Numbered from the stretch's first letter, positions 44,836 through 59,454 are shown. The stretch is DNA of 64,000 nt from Siphlonurus alternatus (GCA_949825025.1 OX463786.1:9411094-9475093); one strand, 5' to 3'. Made by a program: numbers and translations. The notes: generated by a model from the letters alone, not told the origin.

Positions 44836-44904
44836 GCGCGCAAGGCCGGTGAAATTTCGAGCACTCATTTCACTTTCGTCCTCTCCACCAAGCTGTCACG
44901 TAAG
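44836..44904 (+). other. Candidate 69-nt exon, gene unknown
   Basis: The acceptor TTTTTATTATTGCAG and donor GTAAGTCA are strong. Frame 0 is open across 23 codons (ARKAGEISSTHFTFVLSTKL then SRK); frames 1 and 2 were not preferred. GC-rich in AT-rich surroundings. It could be coding or 5' UTR of an unseen gene. Confidence 0.4.
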
Positions 44905-45703
44905 GTAAGTCACTTGTGTTGTGATTTAAAGTAATTGTTAATATACCACCATATCAGTCTTGCATTTATTTATTGAATTATGTTAATTAGTTCTTAATTT
45001 CATTAAAAAAATCTTTAAAAAAATATTTTTTTTTTTTCCTTTTAACTTTGAAATATTGTACTAAAATATTATTTAGCATTGATATCAATAAGGGCTCTGA
45101 AAACCGGAAATATTCGAAACAATTTTTTTCTATTTATTGTCTATACGATTTTCCCTTTGGAAGAAAACTTTTTCACTTATCACTGACTTGTTCTAGTTGT
45201 AAATGAAAATTTCTTGCTAGAAAAATTGAATGCAATAAAAATAAAAATTCATCGTGTAATACCGGCTTTTAAAAAATCCAGTCTTATATAGAGTTTTTCA
45301 TATAGTACTTATAATTCTATAGACAAGAATTTAAGCAATAAGTTGATTATGATTAGAATTAGAATACCCCCATACATTCATGAACACAATGTATGAATTT
45401 ATTGTACAGTATACAAAATATACGATTATTTGAATTTTCTCATTGAAATTTTATCGCATAATAATCGATTGATTTTATTAACGGAATAATAATAATTAGA
45501 AATTTTAATGTCAATGTTAATATTATTATCTATAAGTGAATAATTTTATTTGCTTTTTTAAATCACATATATAATAAGTCGTCGCCTCAGAATGCAAATC
45601 ACGTAACTACAAAAAAAAATTGATGCAACTTTGACCTTTATGTTCTAGTGATATAAGGTTTAGAGTTGCATCAAATTTAATTTAGTGTTAATACTGTATA
45701 TAA
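44905..45703. other. No gene seen
   Basis: AT-rich; no features recognised. Confidence 0.4.
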
Positions 45704-45731
45704 TATCAGAGAGCGTTAACGCTCTCTGATA
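45704..45731. repeat. Perfect 28-bp palindrome
   Basis: A perfect palindrome centred on GTTAAC, each arm being TATCAGAGAGCGTT or its complement, with no spacer. Confidence 0.9.
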
Positions 45732-46183
45732 ATACTCTGGCTTATTTTAACGTACAGTCATTGCATTCCAAACTCTTGGAGCGTTATTTATTATTTGATA
45801 TTTAATTGCTCACGATGCTTTCACAAACTGTGCGAACAATGCTCAGAAATAAAAAGATAACGTTTATCCTATCTACAAGTGTACATATTACCAAAGATTT
45901 TATAGTGTAGAGATATAGAACGCTTAATTATGGCCAAAATTCTGTTCAAACATCACAGATCTTGAAGGAAGTGCGAGTACGAAAAAATGTGTTATTCCAA
46001 AGTTTCAGCGCAGGGCGTTGCAACTGCAAGTTATAAGCATTTGGGGGTGTGCCGATCGCCATCTGGACGCCCAAATAATAAGTTCTCATTTTCACTTCAT
46101 CTAGACTTTTTCTTTGGTTTTTACGTTAAATGTTAGGAAAAATATTTAACACGGACATTCAACCTCTTTACAATGTAAGCTCT

Positions 46184-46310
46184 TTGGTATTACATTGCAC
46201 GCTCGTTGCCTTGGAAAATTTCCCACTTGCAGTCTTGTTAATTACCGTACCCTCTGTGTTCTTGATACGGGTAATGGAGATTGTAAAGGGAAATTTTCCG
46301 AGGCGACGTC
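46184..46310. mobile_element. Inverted-repeat element, family G
   Basis: TTGCCTTGGAAAATTTCCCA pairs with AAGGGAAATTTTCCGAGGCG. The inner parts are ACTTGCAGTCTTGTTAATTA and CCGTACCC with their inverses. Confidence 0.68.
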
Positions 46311-48707
46311 TGTACTTATTGTGTTACATTATTGTACATATTTAAACATTCATATAAAATTATAGATGGAGGTAGATATTGTATATTCTACGCATATCGC
46401 TGTATAAAAATCTAATTATCTTTGATTGTATTCAGTGTATTCTTTTCCCACGCCCAACAATTGAAATAATTTCTATACATGCCATGGGCTATACATTAGA
46501 ATGAACTTACTTAATTTAGGGAGCATAGGGACTACTTCACATAACTAATTGTGCTGAGAATTATAGATATTAGAACCATGCATTTACTTGCGCATTTAAT
46601 AGTAGATATGGCAGCTTGCGGTTACTACGAGTATCGTATTTGGATTACTTCTTAATTACGTTATGTACTTATTTTATTTAAAAAAAAAATCATAAAATTA
46701 AATTTGCAAAATTATAAATTAATAATAAAAATATTACAAAAATAATTTTTATAATTAACAAAATAATTTAATTTAAAATAAATTTAATTTTTAATTTAAA
46801 AAAAAAAATACACAATTTGAGCAAATGGAAATTATATTATTACAACGTACAGTACCAGGTATATATATGTATGGAGGATGAAACTCGTGTCAAAATTACA
46901 TAAAGTTAGGTTTTAAAACAGTACTCAAATAAACTCAAATTTCACCATCTCTGCTAATTGTGGTTTTAAATTTCATCTGAAAATAAGATTTTTTTTTAGT
47001 AGGGATGTACCTTCCTACTGTTGTCTCTTAATAGCTGCAGATATGGGAAATCAAAGAGGGATAACGCATTAGAGTCGCACATTTTAGTTTTTAAATCGTC
47101 ACTTTATCAAATTAAATTTATTATTAATTACTTAGTAATTACAAAACCAAATAGCAAACATGTAATAATTTATATCTGATACCGACAAGTACTTATTATT
47201 GTTCCCACAGACGCTTACAGGATACATTACATCCTTTTATGACCACGTTAATGTATAATTACTGAGCTTACTAACACTTTATAACATGTAATTCAAATAA
47301 TACACGTTTTATGAGCTTGTATACAATATTAAAGCTATAATTGAAATAAATATGCACACACGTACATTAAATAAAGCTAATTTAAAAAAAAATAACAATA
47401 AGCATCAAATCTTTTAAATTTTGAAAACACTGAAAATAAAAATTTATGTCAACCGATATTTATTATATTTACAATTTTACTTTCCATTAAAAAAAAATAA
47501 TAATAACATTGTCTGATTTTGCATAAACTTGACTAGTAAACAGCCCATACACAATAATTATTCATTAATTAACACAGTACATGAACGATGTATCTTATTT
47601 AGAATTACCCGTACTAAACAGAAAACACTATCCCAAACAACATTGTCATTTTGCATGGATGCATATCAACTTCCGAAACGTTTGAAAAATATAAAAAATT
47701 TATATTTTTAAATGAATGCATTATTTAGCAGTTTTTAATTTATTTATAACCCAAACATATATAATTGAAATTAATTACATCTTAAATATACCAGAACATT
47801 CTATCATTTCATTTTTGCCAAAAAAATTTTTTTTTTAAATTATTTTTTTTTAAATTAAAATATTCTTAAATAATTTAATATTTAATTAAATAACTTGAAA
47901 CAAATTAAATATTATAGCAAAAATTGTACTATGATAAGTCTAAGAACTCCCATTGATAAGGATCAAGAATTATAAGTGTTTTCTTTCTGTAACATATTTT
48001 TTTATTATGTTCTCACTCGTTCACTTATACAACTTGTTTTTGTTTTATTTTTATGTTAGACGTTTCACATTATAATGGTATAAAATGCTGTAGTAAACAA
48101 TTAATAAATAAATAATTTATTGTTACTAATGTAATTTATAAATAGAATTAGCAACACCACATAAATTAATGGGAGTTTCATATGCCTTTAGTTCGATTGT
48201 TATTCTTACACAAAAACATACAGGAAATATTTTACATCCTTTTTATGACCACGTTAATATCTTCTAATTAATGGGAATGTTGTTTACTTACTCATATATA
48301 GTACCATAATTACATGTTATATCTTGTCATTAAAATTATTCACTTATATTAGCCTTGTTGGTATCAGTATACATTTTATATACAATATTGAAAAAGTATA
48401 ATAAAATTAATTTAAATATGCACATACATGATGAAATTAAAATTTACATATCAAAAGTAAAACAAAACGAATCCATCCGACATTTTAGTTGTTTGATATC
48501 ATCTCAAAGAGTGACAAATGAAAAATACAAAACAATTCAAATCCGTTTAATAATCGTCAGTAGAAAACTTATTTTCCAAAATTAAATATTTGCTTTTAAC
48601 ATCAACAAATAATAATTTAATTAAATTATCTGAAAACGATACTTATAATTGAGAGCCTGTATACGATGAAACTTAAAACATTGCTTTACACTTTATAGAA
48701 TTTCCAT
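46311..48707. other. No gene seen; contains an internal duplication
   Basis: AT-rich. 47205-47400 and 48215-48435 share ordered blocks (ACATCCTTTTATGACCACGT, TACATGTTATA-like, TATACAATATT, ATATGCACA), so about 1 kb separates two copies of an unknown repeat. Confidence 0.4.
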
Positions 48708-49045
48708 ACCGGGCACTTGATGCAGTGGTATACACCTCTGATTCGTAATCGGATGGTCGTGAGTTCGATCCCAGCCATGCACCGCCAAACTTTTCATAAG
48801 TGGCGGTTGCTAAAGAACACCCACTCGTGCATCCGGGAGGTGATTGATGACATCCTTCATCAATTGCCGACCATCCTGACTAAGGTTTCCATGGTTTCCT
48901 CAGTCACAACCAGGCGAATGCTGGGATGGATTGCTTAGGCCATTGCCGCCAGGGTTTGGAAGAGCCGGGAGGTTAAATTCAATTCCGTCACTTAAATGTG
49001 GCCAGTACCCTATACTAAGGTTCAGTTAAAAAGCTAAAAAAAAAG
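48708..49045 (+). mobile_element. tRNA-Thr-headed SINE sharing the 5S-SINE body
   Basis: The head resembles a tRNA with A box (TGATGCAGTGGTATACACC), anticodon arm TCTGA-TTCGTAA-TCGGA (anticodon CGT, Thr) and B box (GAGTTCGATCCC). The acceptor stem does not pair, so it is not a working tRNA. The body carries CGACCATCCTGACTAAGG, GTTTCCTCAGTCAC and GAATGCTGGGATGGATTG, the same core as the 5S-headed family. It ends in an A-rich tail. Confidence 0.8.
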
Positions 49046-49894
<849 letters not shown>

Positions 49895-50411
49895 TGCATA
49901 TTAATTAGCGACATCTAAGGTGCGATATATATTATGATATATTAATTTTACGATGCTACTTTTAAACATTGTGTATATAATTAATTATATAAGATTAAAG
50001 GATACAAATATCATAAAATTTTTATGTAATGTTTTTTTATATAATTACTTTTATAATTTCATACTAATTACTTTTCATGGTTACATCCTTGTAAAGCACT
50101 TAATGTACATGACTAAAGCTATTAGTTCTTTAATTTTGATATATGAGGGTGTTAGCGGTGGCGTTAAATTTAGCTTCAAAATTATTACATAACCTTAACT
50201 GAATATAATTTATATTACTGACATTGAAAGATATTACCTTTTATTTTTAGTTGGAAATCTATAAAAGAATTTCCTAATTAACTCGAAGTTAAAACTTTAA
50301 AACTTGTCAACACCTCATTATTGTTAATTACATAGTCAAAATTATCTGGGAAAACTCAACAATAGGTGTAAAATTGTAAACAAACCTATTTAACATTATT
50401 AAGTCATTATG

Positions 50412-51375
<964 letters not shown>

Positions 51376-51591
51376 ATAGTCAAATTTACATGATTTTCCC
51401 TCCGGAAGTAGCCAGAAGTGTGAGGTTTCTGGTATTTCTATTCGTATTTCGTCATTACAATTTCACACATAGGTTAGTACGTCTACTTCAAACCACTTTG
51501 TTAAGTTTTAAAACTGAATCACAAACAGAAGAGCTGCAAACTTTACACTTCCGGCTACTTCCGGAGGGAATATCATGTAAATTTGACTATA
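51376..51591. mobile_element. Foldback family F, compact copy
   Basis: TATAGTCAAATTTACATGAT and CCCTCCGGAAGTAGCCAGAA at the left face CTTCCGGCTACTTCCGGAGG and ATGTAAATTTGACTATA at the right. Apparent TA flanks. Confidence 0.8.
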
Positions 51592-52752
51592 CATACACAC
51601 GAAATTGTGATACATTTTTCATGTTAAATTTATCGTTTTATATAAGTAACTCAAGCTAAACTATATAATATATGATATTGAAATACATCTGTGGCTTATT
51701 TAAATCAATTATTAGAGCATGCTTACGTGATACAGAAAATATTCCTAATTATTATAAAGCTCATTTTTAGCGTTACGATATAAGAAAATAAACCTTATGT
51801 TATATTTATCTCCTTTCACTGAATGATGCGTGAGGACGGTCAGGTACACCAAAAGTAAAGCAAGTCATTTTTTTTTTATAAACTCTCTCCAAATAATTTA
51901 ATTGATGGTTATATTGAAAATGTTGAAAGTGTATCACATTCAGTTTAAATCAGGTTTAATCAATCTATATGTAAATTAAATGTAGTAATGAATATGTTAA
52001 CAAAAACTAGTCCACCGACTTGTTATGTCAAACATTTGACGTTTTTTTAGTGGCAGACCAATTTGATTCGTATTTTAAAAAAGTATATATAAACATTGCT
52101 CTAATTTATTTAAATATATTATATTGGTGACGAGTATTGACAACAATGCAATATTGGGAAAAATTTGGTTGTCAACCATGTTTCCATTTTGAGTAGATCT
52201 TATTTCTACAAATAAAAAAAATATATAATATAAAACAATTAATTTCATATCATATATTTATTAAAACCTTTTTCAAGTACATTTTTTGCTACAAATTAAT
52301 TAATAAATTTATAATTTTAAATTGTTATATTTTTAATTAAAGTATTTTAAAAATAATTTTAAATTTCTACAATAATTAATTTTGAAAGATTTGTACTTTA
52401 ATTTAAATTACATTGCAGTGACTGAGTTCAGTTTATTATAGGCCTATTCCTAGTTCCTAAAACCTTGCTTGTGTACGTTTTCTGCACACGATTTCTTTAT
52501 GCACCTTGACGTTAGGTCGAATACGTACAACAAGTGTAAACCATTAGTAAATAATATATGGTATTTTTTATGCTCTATGTATGCTATGTTGACTTATCAT
52601 TTGCACCGGTACGTGAGATGAATATTCAAATTATAAAGGGTTTACTAACAGACCTATTGAAGCAGGAGAACAATATATTTATAATAATAGTACAAAGATA
52701 TTCATTATTTACGTCAGTGATTAATTACAAACATTATTTCACAGATTTGAGA
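51592..52752. other. Upstream region of the lipocalin gene
   Basis: AT-rich. An in-frame upstream ATG at 52558 exists, but the segment between it and 52753 does not resemble a signal peptide, so it is more likely 5' UTR. Confidence 0.35.
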
Positions 52753-55700
52753 ATGCAGTATCTTGTATTTGCATTTTTTGCCGCTGTGGCGATGTTGGCG
52801 CCCTCGACGTTCTGTCAGATTCCTTTCGCAGGAAGATGTCCACTGGTGACCGTAAAGACACCTTTTGACCCCACCAAGGTAACATATCATTAATTAGGAG
52901 CAGAGATATAGGTACAGTATCTATGTACGTACACCTCTGGACAGCACGAACGTTACTCCTGCCTCACTTGCTAGAGCTGCAGCTTCAATAGACAGCTGCA
53001 GAGATTTGCATTTTTGGGGGATGTAAGAAGAGCATCCAGTCCACCCATATCAAATGTACATAAATCTCGTGATAAAGCACACAAATACAGCAGTAGTAAA
53101 ATTCGTGTCATGGTGTTCAGGGTTTTTATACTATTATTTCCCACTATACAATTCAATTTTAAATTTGCATGAAAGTTTCTTAATAATTAAAATTTGCACT
53201 AAAAAATTTAATTTCTCTTCAATTATCAGTGTATTATAAGAATAACAGCACTTCCTTCTACAAATGCAGCAATTTAAAAGCATACACATTTTTTGTTTAA
53301 ACGATTGTTTTCTCTCACAATGCCATAGAATAAATAAAATCCAATTTAAAAATTAATTAATTAATTTACTATTATAAAATATTAAAAATAATTTTTATTT
53401 TTTACAAATTTTGATAAATTATTATAAATTTAAATTTAATATAAAATAAACAATGTTTAAAAAAATTATGTTTGATATAAACGATTAAATTGTTACGTAT
53501 TATATTTTTATTATAAGACAATATTAATGAATATGCAAAAATTAGAATCTTCCTAATATTAGAGCTGAAAATTAAATAAAAATCTGAGCTTACCAATCAT
53601 TACGTTTACATGACGGTGTTTAATACGGATCCGTTGACGACGGATAATGTTATTGTTATGAGGCGTCGTCAACGAATACGCATTAAATACCGTCATGTAA
53701 ACGTAGTGTATATAATGGTTCCGAGTTAAAAAGACATAATTATAAGCTCTTTTGATTATATATTTATTATGAAGAAATCGATTAAAATTATTTCAGTAGA
53801 TATTTTTTAAAACTTAATCAACCATGGTTTCAGGAAATTCAATGTGGTTGTTTTCTCACAACTACATTTCCAGTTCCTATCCATAAGGCTCTATTTGTTA
53901 AATTAATGTCCACCTCTATTTTCATGAAATTGGTAAAAAAAAAAATCACTAAAAATATAAAAAAATGTTGCTATCTAATGATGGTAATCTTGCAAGTCTT
54001 ACTGAAATCAATGGAGCCTTAATTCCGAGATATTCACGTCTTTCAATATTAATAAAACTAATAATCTGCAAGAAAACAACAAAATCTTTTAGCTTATAAC
54101 ACATTCCTGTACTTACATTTCAATAATTTCAGTATCTGGGTGACTGGTACGAACACAAGAAGTACTTCGCAATATTCGAGGCGGGGGGCACCTGCATCAC
54201 CGCAAAGTACTCCGCCACTTCCATCAACAACACGATCGCAGTTGAGAACAAACAGTTTAGCACATTGTAAGTACTGTGAGCTTCGCAGAAAACTTTGACC
54301 TTAAGGGTAAGGTAACACGGATCAGCTGACCCAATTTTAAAATAATTCAACACAGGAAAATAATGAAAAAAAATTAATATTAACATGTTCTCCTCTAAAT
54401 CCCTTCTCAATAGGTAAAATATCAGGCATACAAATTCATAACTCAAAAACTAGCTCGAATTTGCACACCTGATATTTTACCTACTGATAAGGGATGTAGA
54501 GGAGAACATTTTATTTTTTTTTTCATAATTTTCCTGTGTGGGATTATTTTAACATTGGGTCAGCTGATCCGTGTTACCTTACCCTTAATGTTACAAATTG
54601 GAATACATGCTTTAGAATCTAACCTACGTATTCCAATTTTTAACAGTAAAAACTGCACATTATAACGCAACAAGCTATATGGTGGTCCTTTGAAAAACTC
54701 CCTGAGCACTTTTAAAAATAAACGTAATGAGGACTAAATAAAAAATTAATGCATAATATTCATTATTTAATTTATTTTTTAATTCAGAAGAATACTTTTT
54801 TTTTACATACAGAAGCTTTTAATCACAACATTTTAAAAATAATCAATAATTTGAATAAAATTTTAAATTTATTATAAATATTTAAAATAATTATAAAATT
54901 TTATCGTAATTTATAAATTAAATAACAAAAAAAAATCTTAATTAAACAAGAAAATAATGTTGTATTATAACATTTTCGAAATACTGTGATAAAATAAAAT
55001 TCACAGAAGCAAGAACAACTTGTAAGATAAACACTGTGGAAAAGAGTTAAAATTAATTCTGTCAATGGTGTTAGGGTACATTTATGGTTGGTTGGTATTT
55101 TGGGGCAATTCACACATTTTGGTCATGTATGCCCCCTGTGTACATTAATTCTTTAAATAGGCAATCAAGCACTGCTTAGGTTATTAACGATTAATGTCAA
55201 TAGTGAGAAAAATTGACAAAAATCCATTGACTTTTCTAACAGATTTTCCAGCCATGAAATTAATTTTCTTTAAAAAAAAGATTAATAATAAAGGGAGTTT
55301 TCGAGATATTCATAATTAAGATAGCATTGTTTTAAATGGGGACTGTTGTGTCTTTTCGTCAAATCATTATCTTCCCAAAAAAAGTTATTCAAAATCTACA
55401 ACTAATTAAGTGTTTCTTTAATTTATAGCAGCAAACTAAGCTTCTTTTTGTCCTTTATTTTATGGACTAAAAAGATGTTCAGTTTAACTTCGAAAAATAT
55501 TGACATTAGGTCTGTTCGTAAACCCTGTTCGGTGTATACACTTTCTGCACCCAATCGACCTTATGTAGGCCTAATAATCCATCATTGTTTCGTCCACAGA
55601 AAAGGACGCTTCACAAACATCGTCGGCACTGCAGTTTGGCTCGCACCTCTCACAAAAGAAGCTAAACTTGGAGTCAGCTTCCCATCGGCTGGTGAGGAAA

Positions 55701-58700
55701 ATCTAATTACAGTAAAATTTATTTAATATTCCTGCCGGAAGTAGCCGAAAGTGAAAGATTTCTAGTCGTCTTTATATTCATGTGTCAGCCTTAAAAATCT
55801 TCAAACATGTTAGTATACTCTTCTTACGAACCTGTATTAAAAATTTTAAAATGCAAATACGAATCGGAAGGTCAAAAACCACTCACTTCCGGCGAGGATA
55901 TAAAATTAATTTGACTGTACTTTTGTCTGAAAAATAGCATCAAATTTACAGCGCATTATTTAACTTAATTTCTTCCTCGTCTGATTTGGATTATTATATT
56001 TTATTTTGATTTAAACTTATAATCGTAATATTATTGTATACTTAGTAATTAATAGAGGCTTCAAGTCAGCTGATTTTGCGGTGTTCTCACCGTCCCATCC
56101 AAACCAATGTAAAAAAAACTCGAAATCATTTTTTTGGCATTAAAGAATTTTTTTAGAGGAAAATGAGTTCTTCATTCATTATCAGAAGATCCGTAAATGA
56201 GAGGTAGATGTTTTCAAATTGATTGCTTAAATAGTTACTGAGGAAATTCAAATTTTGTAACATAGTGGCTTATGGAGAAAATTTTTCCGCCGAGAAACAC
56301 TTGAAGCCTCTATTAAGGGTAAGGTAACGCCACCAATGATAAAAAAAATCCCTCACACAAAAATTCTGAAAAAAATTTAAAATGTTCTCCTCTACACCCC
56401 CTATCAGTAGGTAAAATATCAGGTTTACAAATACGGTCTAGTTTTTGAGTTATAAATTTTTAAAGTTGGCTATTTTAACATGGAGAAATGGAATTCCCAT
56501 GTTAAATTAGTCAACTTTAAAAATTCATAACTCAAAAACTAGATCGTATTTGTATACCTGATATTTTAACTACTGATAGGGGATGTAGAGGAGAACATTT
56601 TAAATTTTTTTCAGAATTTTTGTGTGAGGGATTTTTTTTAACATTGGTGGCGTTAACTTACCCTTAATGATCTACAAAGATCTTCACGTCTTCCTCCATT
56701 ATTTACTATACGAGATTAAATGGTAACACCCAAGAAACATTTAGATATGCTCTATAGAATAACTTATAGAACGATATTATTAAATATAAATAAACATAAG
56801 AGTTTTAAATTTTTCTAAAATTGAGTTTTTACAATAATTAAATAAAATATTTAAAATATTAAATATAACCATGTTTTTGCAATTTTATTATTAATAAAAA
56901 TATATATACACATATTTTTAAATTTTATCAATTAATTTATTTGCGTTTATAAATTATACACATTATATTTGTTTTAAACACAAAATTATTGAGCGTGAAA
57001 GAAACCTCATTTCCCTGTTATCTGTGCATATATGATTAACTTGATTATTCATTAATTAATTGATTGTACCTTTATTAACTAGACTTTTTGATCAAAACTA
57101 AAGTACCCATAATGGAGTATCGAACTCAAATTTTTTTATTGCATAAATGGATAGAGGGTGCAAAGTTATGCTACCCTAATTTTTTTTCAGATTTTTTTGA
57201 GACCGGGAACTATTTTAAAAAAATTATTGCAAGTTCTTTTTTTGACGTCACGAGGCGGCAAGTCCTATCTTTTTCTTAGGGAGCGGCGTCTCGTGACGTC
57301 ACGAAAAGGACTTTCAATAATTTTTTACAAATAGTTCCCGGTCTCAAAAAAATGTGAAAAAAAATCAGGGTAGCATAATTTTGCACCCTCTATCCATTTC
57401 TGCAATAAAAAAAAATTGAGGTCGATACTCCTTTATACAAAGGTTTATACAGGTTAATTATACGTTAATTCAAGTCCAAAAATCTAAGTCCATTCCAAAT
57501 TAATTCAAGTTCCTGAATCAAACTTGAATATTTTAAGTCTGAACTCCCCAGATTGCTTAGCCTAATTCTTTTTATATACATATAAAATTTAATAGGACGA
57601 AAACAGAGGGGTGTTCAAATACCGCCAATTAAAATTAAGAATTTGAAAACCCCTCTCTGCAGAAGTATAAGATATAATGGTGCTCACGTCTCACACAACC
57701 TTTTTTTATATCCAGGTGGCTTCCAGGCCCCCTACTGGGTCCTCGACACTGACTACGACAACTACTCCGTGGTGTGGGCCTGCACTGATGTTCTAGGACT
57801 CTTTAACCTACGTAAGTAAATGAAGAAGTACACTCCTCGCCTCTGAAAATTCCCGTAAGAATAACACAGAGCAAGGTGATTTACAAGGATGTAGAAGGGA
57901 ACTTTTCAGAGGCGTAGAGTGTACAGTTGTCGCCTTTAAAAATTTCCCACTTGCAGACTTGTTAATCACCATTCCCTGTGTTATTCTTACTGGGTATGGC
58001 GATTAACAAGGCCGCAAATGGAACTTTTCAGAGGCGACGAGTGTACACAAATTTTGTATACTTGAAAATTTTATATCAATGGATGTACTGTAAATAGCAG
58101 AGTTCTTTGTTCTTTTTATTTTCACTACTATGTTGACTCTATTATATGTAGTGGGGGTTAAGTATCAGACTCTTGTCCGAGACGTCCCCGGTTAAAATTC
58201 CGAACTTTGCAGACTTTTCGTGACTTGGGATAGGTGCCTGTCTACTAGGAGATGAAGTTGGTAGGAGGACTGGGGTGATATGATTAGGACCGTGGAATGT
58301 TATGCATAGAACATACGTGCCCCACTTAGAAATGGTACTTGTTCGTGCAGACTGGGTATTAGGACCCCAAAGAGCACTGTGAACGATGTTGAAAAAAATG
58401 TTCCAACGTTGGTAACGAACCACAACATTGTTTTTTTTTTCGAGTAAACCCCCCTCTTATTTGATGGTGCCTTTGCGTTGATTTATTAAACTTTTGACTA
58501 CAATAGGTTTATCGATTTAGAATTACTAAAGAAATTGTACACCTTGGGAAGGCCAGAACGTTATAACACAGGCTTCAAGTTTTCTCTGGCATGAAAATTT
58601 GCTTCATTAGCCACCATGTTAGAAAATTTGAATTATTACAAGTAAATATGAAAGCTATTAATTTATTTTTCTAGATTTGATTTCTGCTATATGTAAATAC

Positions 58701-59131
58701 AATTTTATGTTTTACGTGTTTTAATACTTTTTTTTAAGAAACTAAATAGCTTAATTATTTTCAAAACCCAACTTAAGACTTCAAGTTTATAAATTTTAAA
58801 ACAGTTTTTTTTAACGTTCCATACCTGCAATGTACACTATGTATATATAGCTTAGTTTACAAAACAATATAGACATTAGTTATAAAATTATTTATCATAA
58901 TAATGAATTTTTATAGGTGTCTAAAGTGATTTCTAATTTGAGGTTTGTATTCCTTTAATAACTCCTTATGTTACTACATCTCTCCCTAATGTTCCAGAAT
59001 TCGCGTGGATCCTGACAAGAGCTCAATTCCCCACCCCCGAGATTGTCTCAGCCGCGGAGTCCGTGATGACAGCCAATCACATCGCTCTGGACGCCCTCAC
59101 CTTCACCCCCCAGAAGAACTGTGACTTTTAA
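52753..59131 (+). CDS. Secreted lipocalin, apolipoprotein D/crustacyanin-like
   Basis: Five exons: 52753-52878, 54133-54266, 55600-55691, 57716-57811 and 58998-59131. All have GT-AG introns with matching phases (0, 2, 1, 1) and give 193 residues. Residues 1-21 are a signal peptide. GDW (45-47) is the lipocalin GxW motif, TDY (129-131) the second conserved region, and R157 (in LTRAQFPTP) the third. Cysteines 29, 63, 140 and 191 fit the two ApoD-type disulfides (29-140, 63-191). Sequons are at N74 and N133. It should bind a small hydrophobic ligand in a beta-barrel outside the cell; in crustaceans close relatives bind carotenoids, but the ligand here is unknown. The introns carry foldback elements. 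Exon codons are GC-rich. The start at 52753 is chosen because the signal peptide begins there. Confidence 0.94.
52935..53060 (+). repeat. Repeat shared with 59455-59610
   Basis: GGACAGCACGAACGTTACTC, CTGCCTCACTTGCTAGA and GATTTGCATTTTTGGG recur at 59460-59545 with substitutions. The two copies lie inside and just downstream of the lipocalin gene. Confidence 0.6.
53601..53705. mobile_element. Short hairpin element
   Basis: ACGTTTACATGACGGTGTTT and CGTTGACGACG at the left pair with CGTCGTCAACG and AAATACCGTCATGTAAACGT at the right. About 105 bp, intronic in the lipocalin gene. Confidence 0.78.
54301..54588. mobile_element. TTAA-flanked foldback, family C, copy 3
   Basis: TTAAGGGTAAGGTAACACGG and CCGTGTTACCTTACCCTTAA, with ATCAGCTGACCCAAT and its complement inside. 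In lipocalin intron 2, 35 bp past the exon 2 donor. Confidence 0.86.
55709..55920. mobile_element. Foldback family F, in lipocalin intron 3
   Basis: TACAGTAAAATTTATTTAAT and CCTGCCGGAAGTAGCCGAAA at the left face CACTTCCGGCGAGGATA and AAATTAATTTGACTGTA at the right. It begins about 17 bp after the exon 3 donor. Confidence 0.78.
56313..56667. mobile_element. TTAA-flanked foldback, family C, copy 4
   Basis: TTAAGGGTAAGGTAACGCCA and TGGCGTTAACTTACCCTTAA. Inner arms CCCTATCAGTAGGTAAAATA and TTTTTGAGTTATAAATTTTT match the other copies. Confidence 0.86.
57111..57435. mobile_element. Foldback family E, CRE-centre variant with different tips
   Basis: Tips ATGGAGTATCGAACTC and GGTCGATACTCCT; arms TAAATGGATAGAGGGTGCAA and AGACCGGGAACTATT; centre with inverted TGACGTCA at 57243 and 57294. 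Confidence 0.8.
57602..57662. mobile_element. Foldback family H, short copy
   Basis: GAGGGGTGTTCAAATACCGC and CAATTAA, then TTGAAAACCCCTCTCTGCAG. It lies just upstream of the lipocalin exon 4 acceptor. Confidence 0.6.
57825..58046. mobile_element. Family G elements, two in tandem
   Basis: GTACACTCCTCGCCTCTGAA...TTCAGAGGCGTAGAGTGTAC is followed at once by GTCGCCTTTAAAAATTTCCC...TTTTCAGAGGCGACGAGTGT. Both contain the TGGCGATTAACAAG-type inner arm. They lie in lipocalin intron 4. Confidence 0.75.
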
Positions 59132-59454
59132 TGTCAAAGTATGCCTGGTCTATACACAGTACTAAAGTATACCACGTGACCTCTTTCTAGAATTCTGATT
59201 GGCTAAATATGCTTATGTGGTATACTTAAATGTAATGTGTATATATCATGCAATAAGAAGGACAATTTACAAAAAAATTAGCATTCATTTTCGCATAGAA
59301 AATATTAGCACCAATTGGAATTTGATGTAAAATTAAAACATTTAATTTTTCTAGGTTAAAATTAATGTTGTTGTTTTGTGAATTGCCCCTATAGCGTGTA
59401 TTAAATTATTAAATAATTCAGCATTACCATACTAAATGCATAGACCATATGCAT

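Noticed and set aside
48708..48782. Possible tRNA-Thr(CGT) gene
   Set aside because: The anticodon and B box look right, but the acceptor stem does not pair and the sequence is the head of a SINE.
52558..52752. N-terminal extension of the lipocalin from an upstream in-frame ATG
   Set aside because: The signal peptide begins at 52753. The upstream part has no homologous look and would bury the signal sequence.
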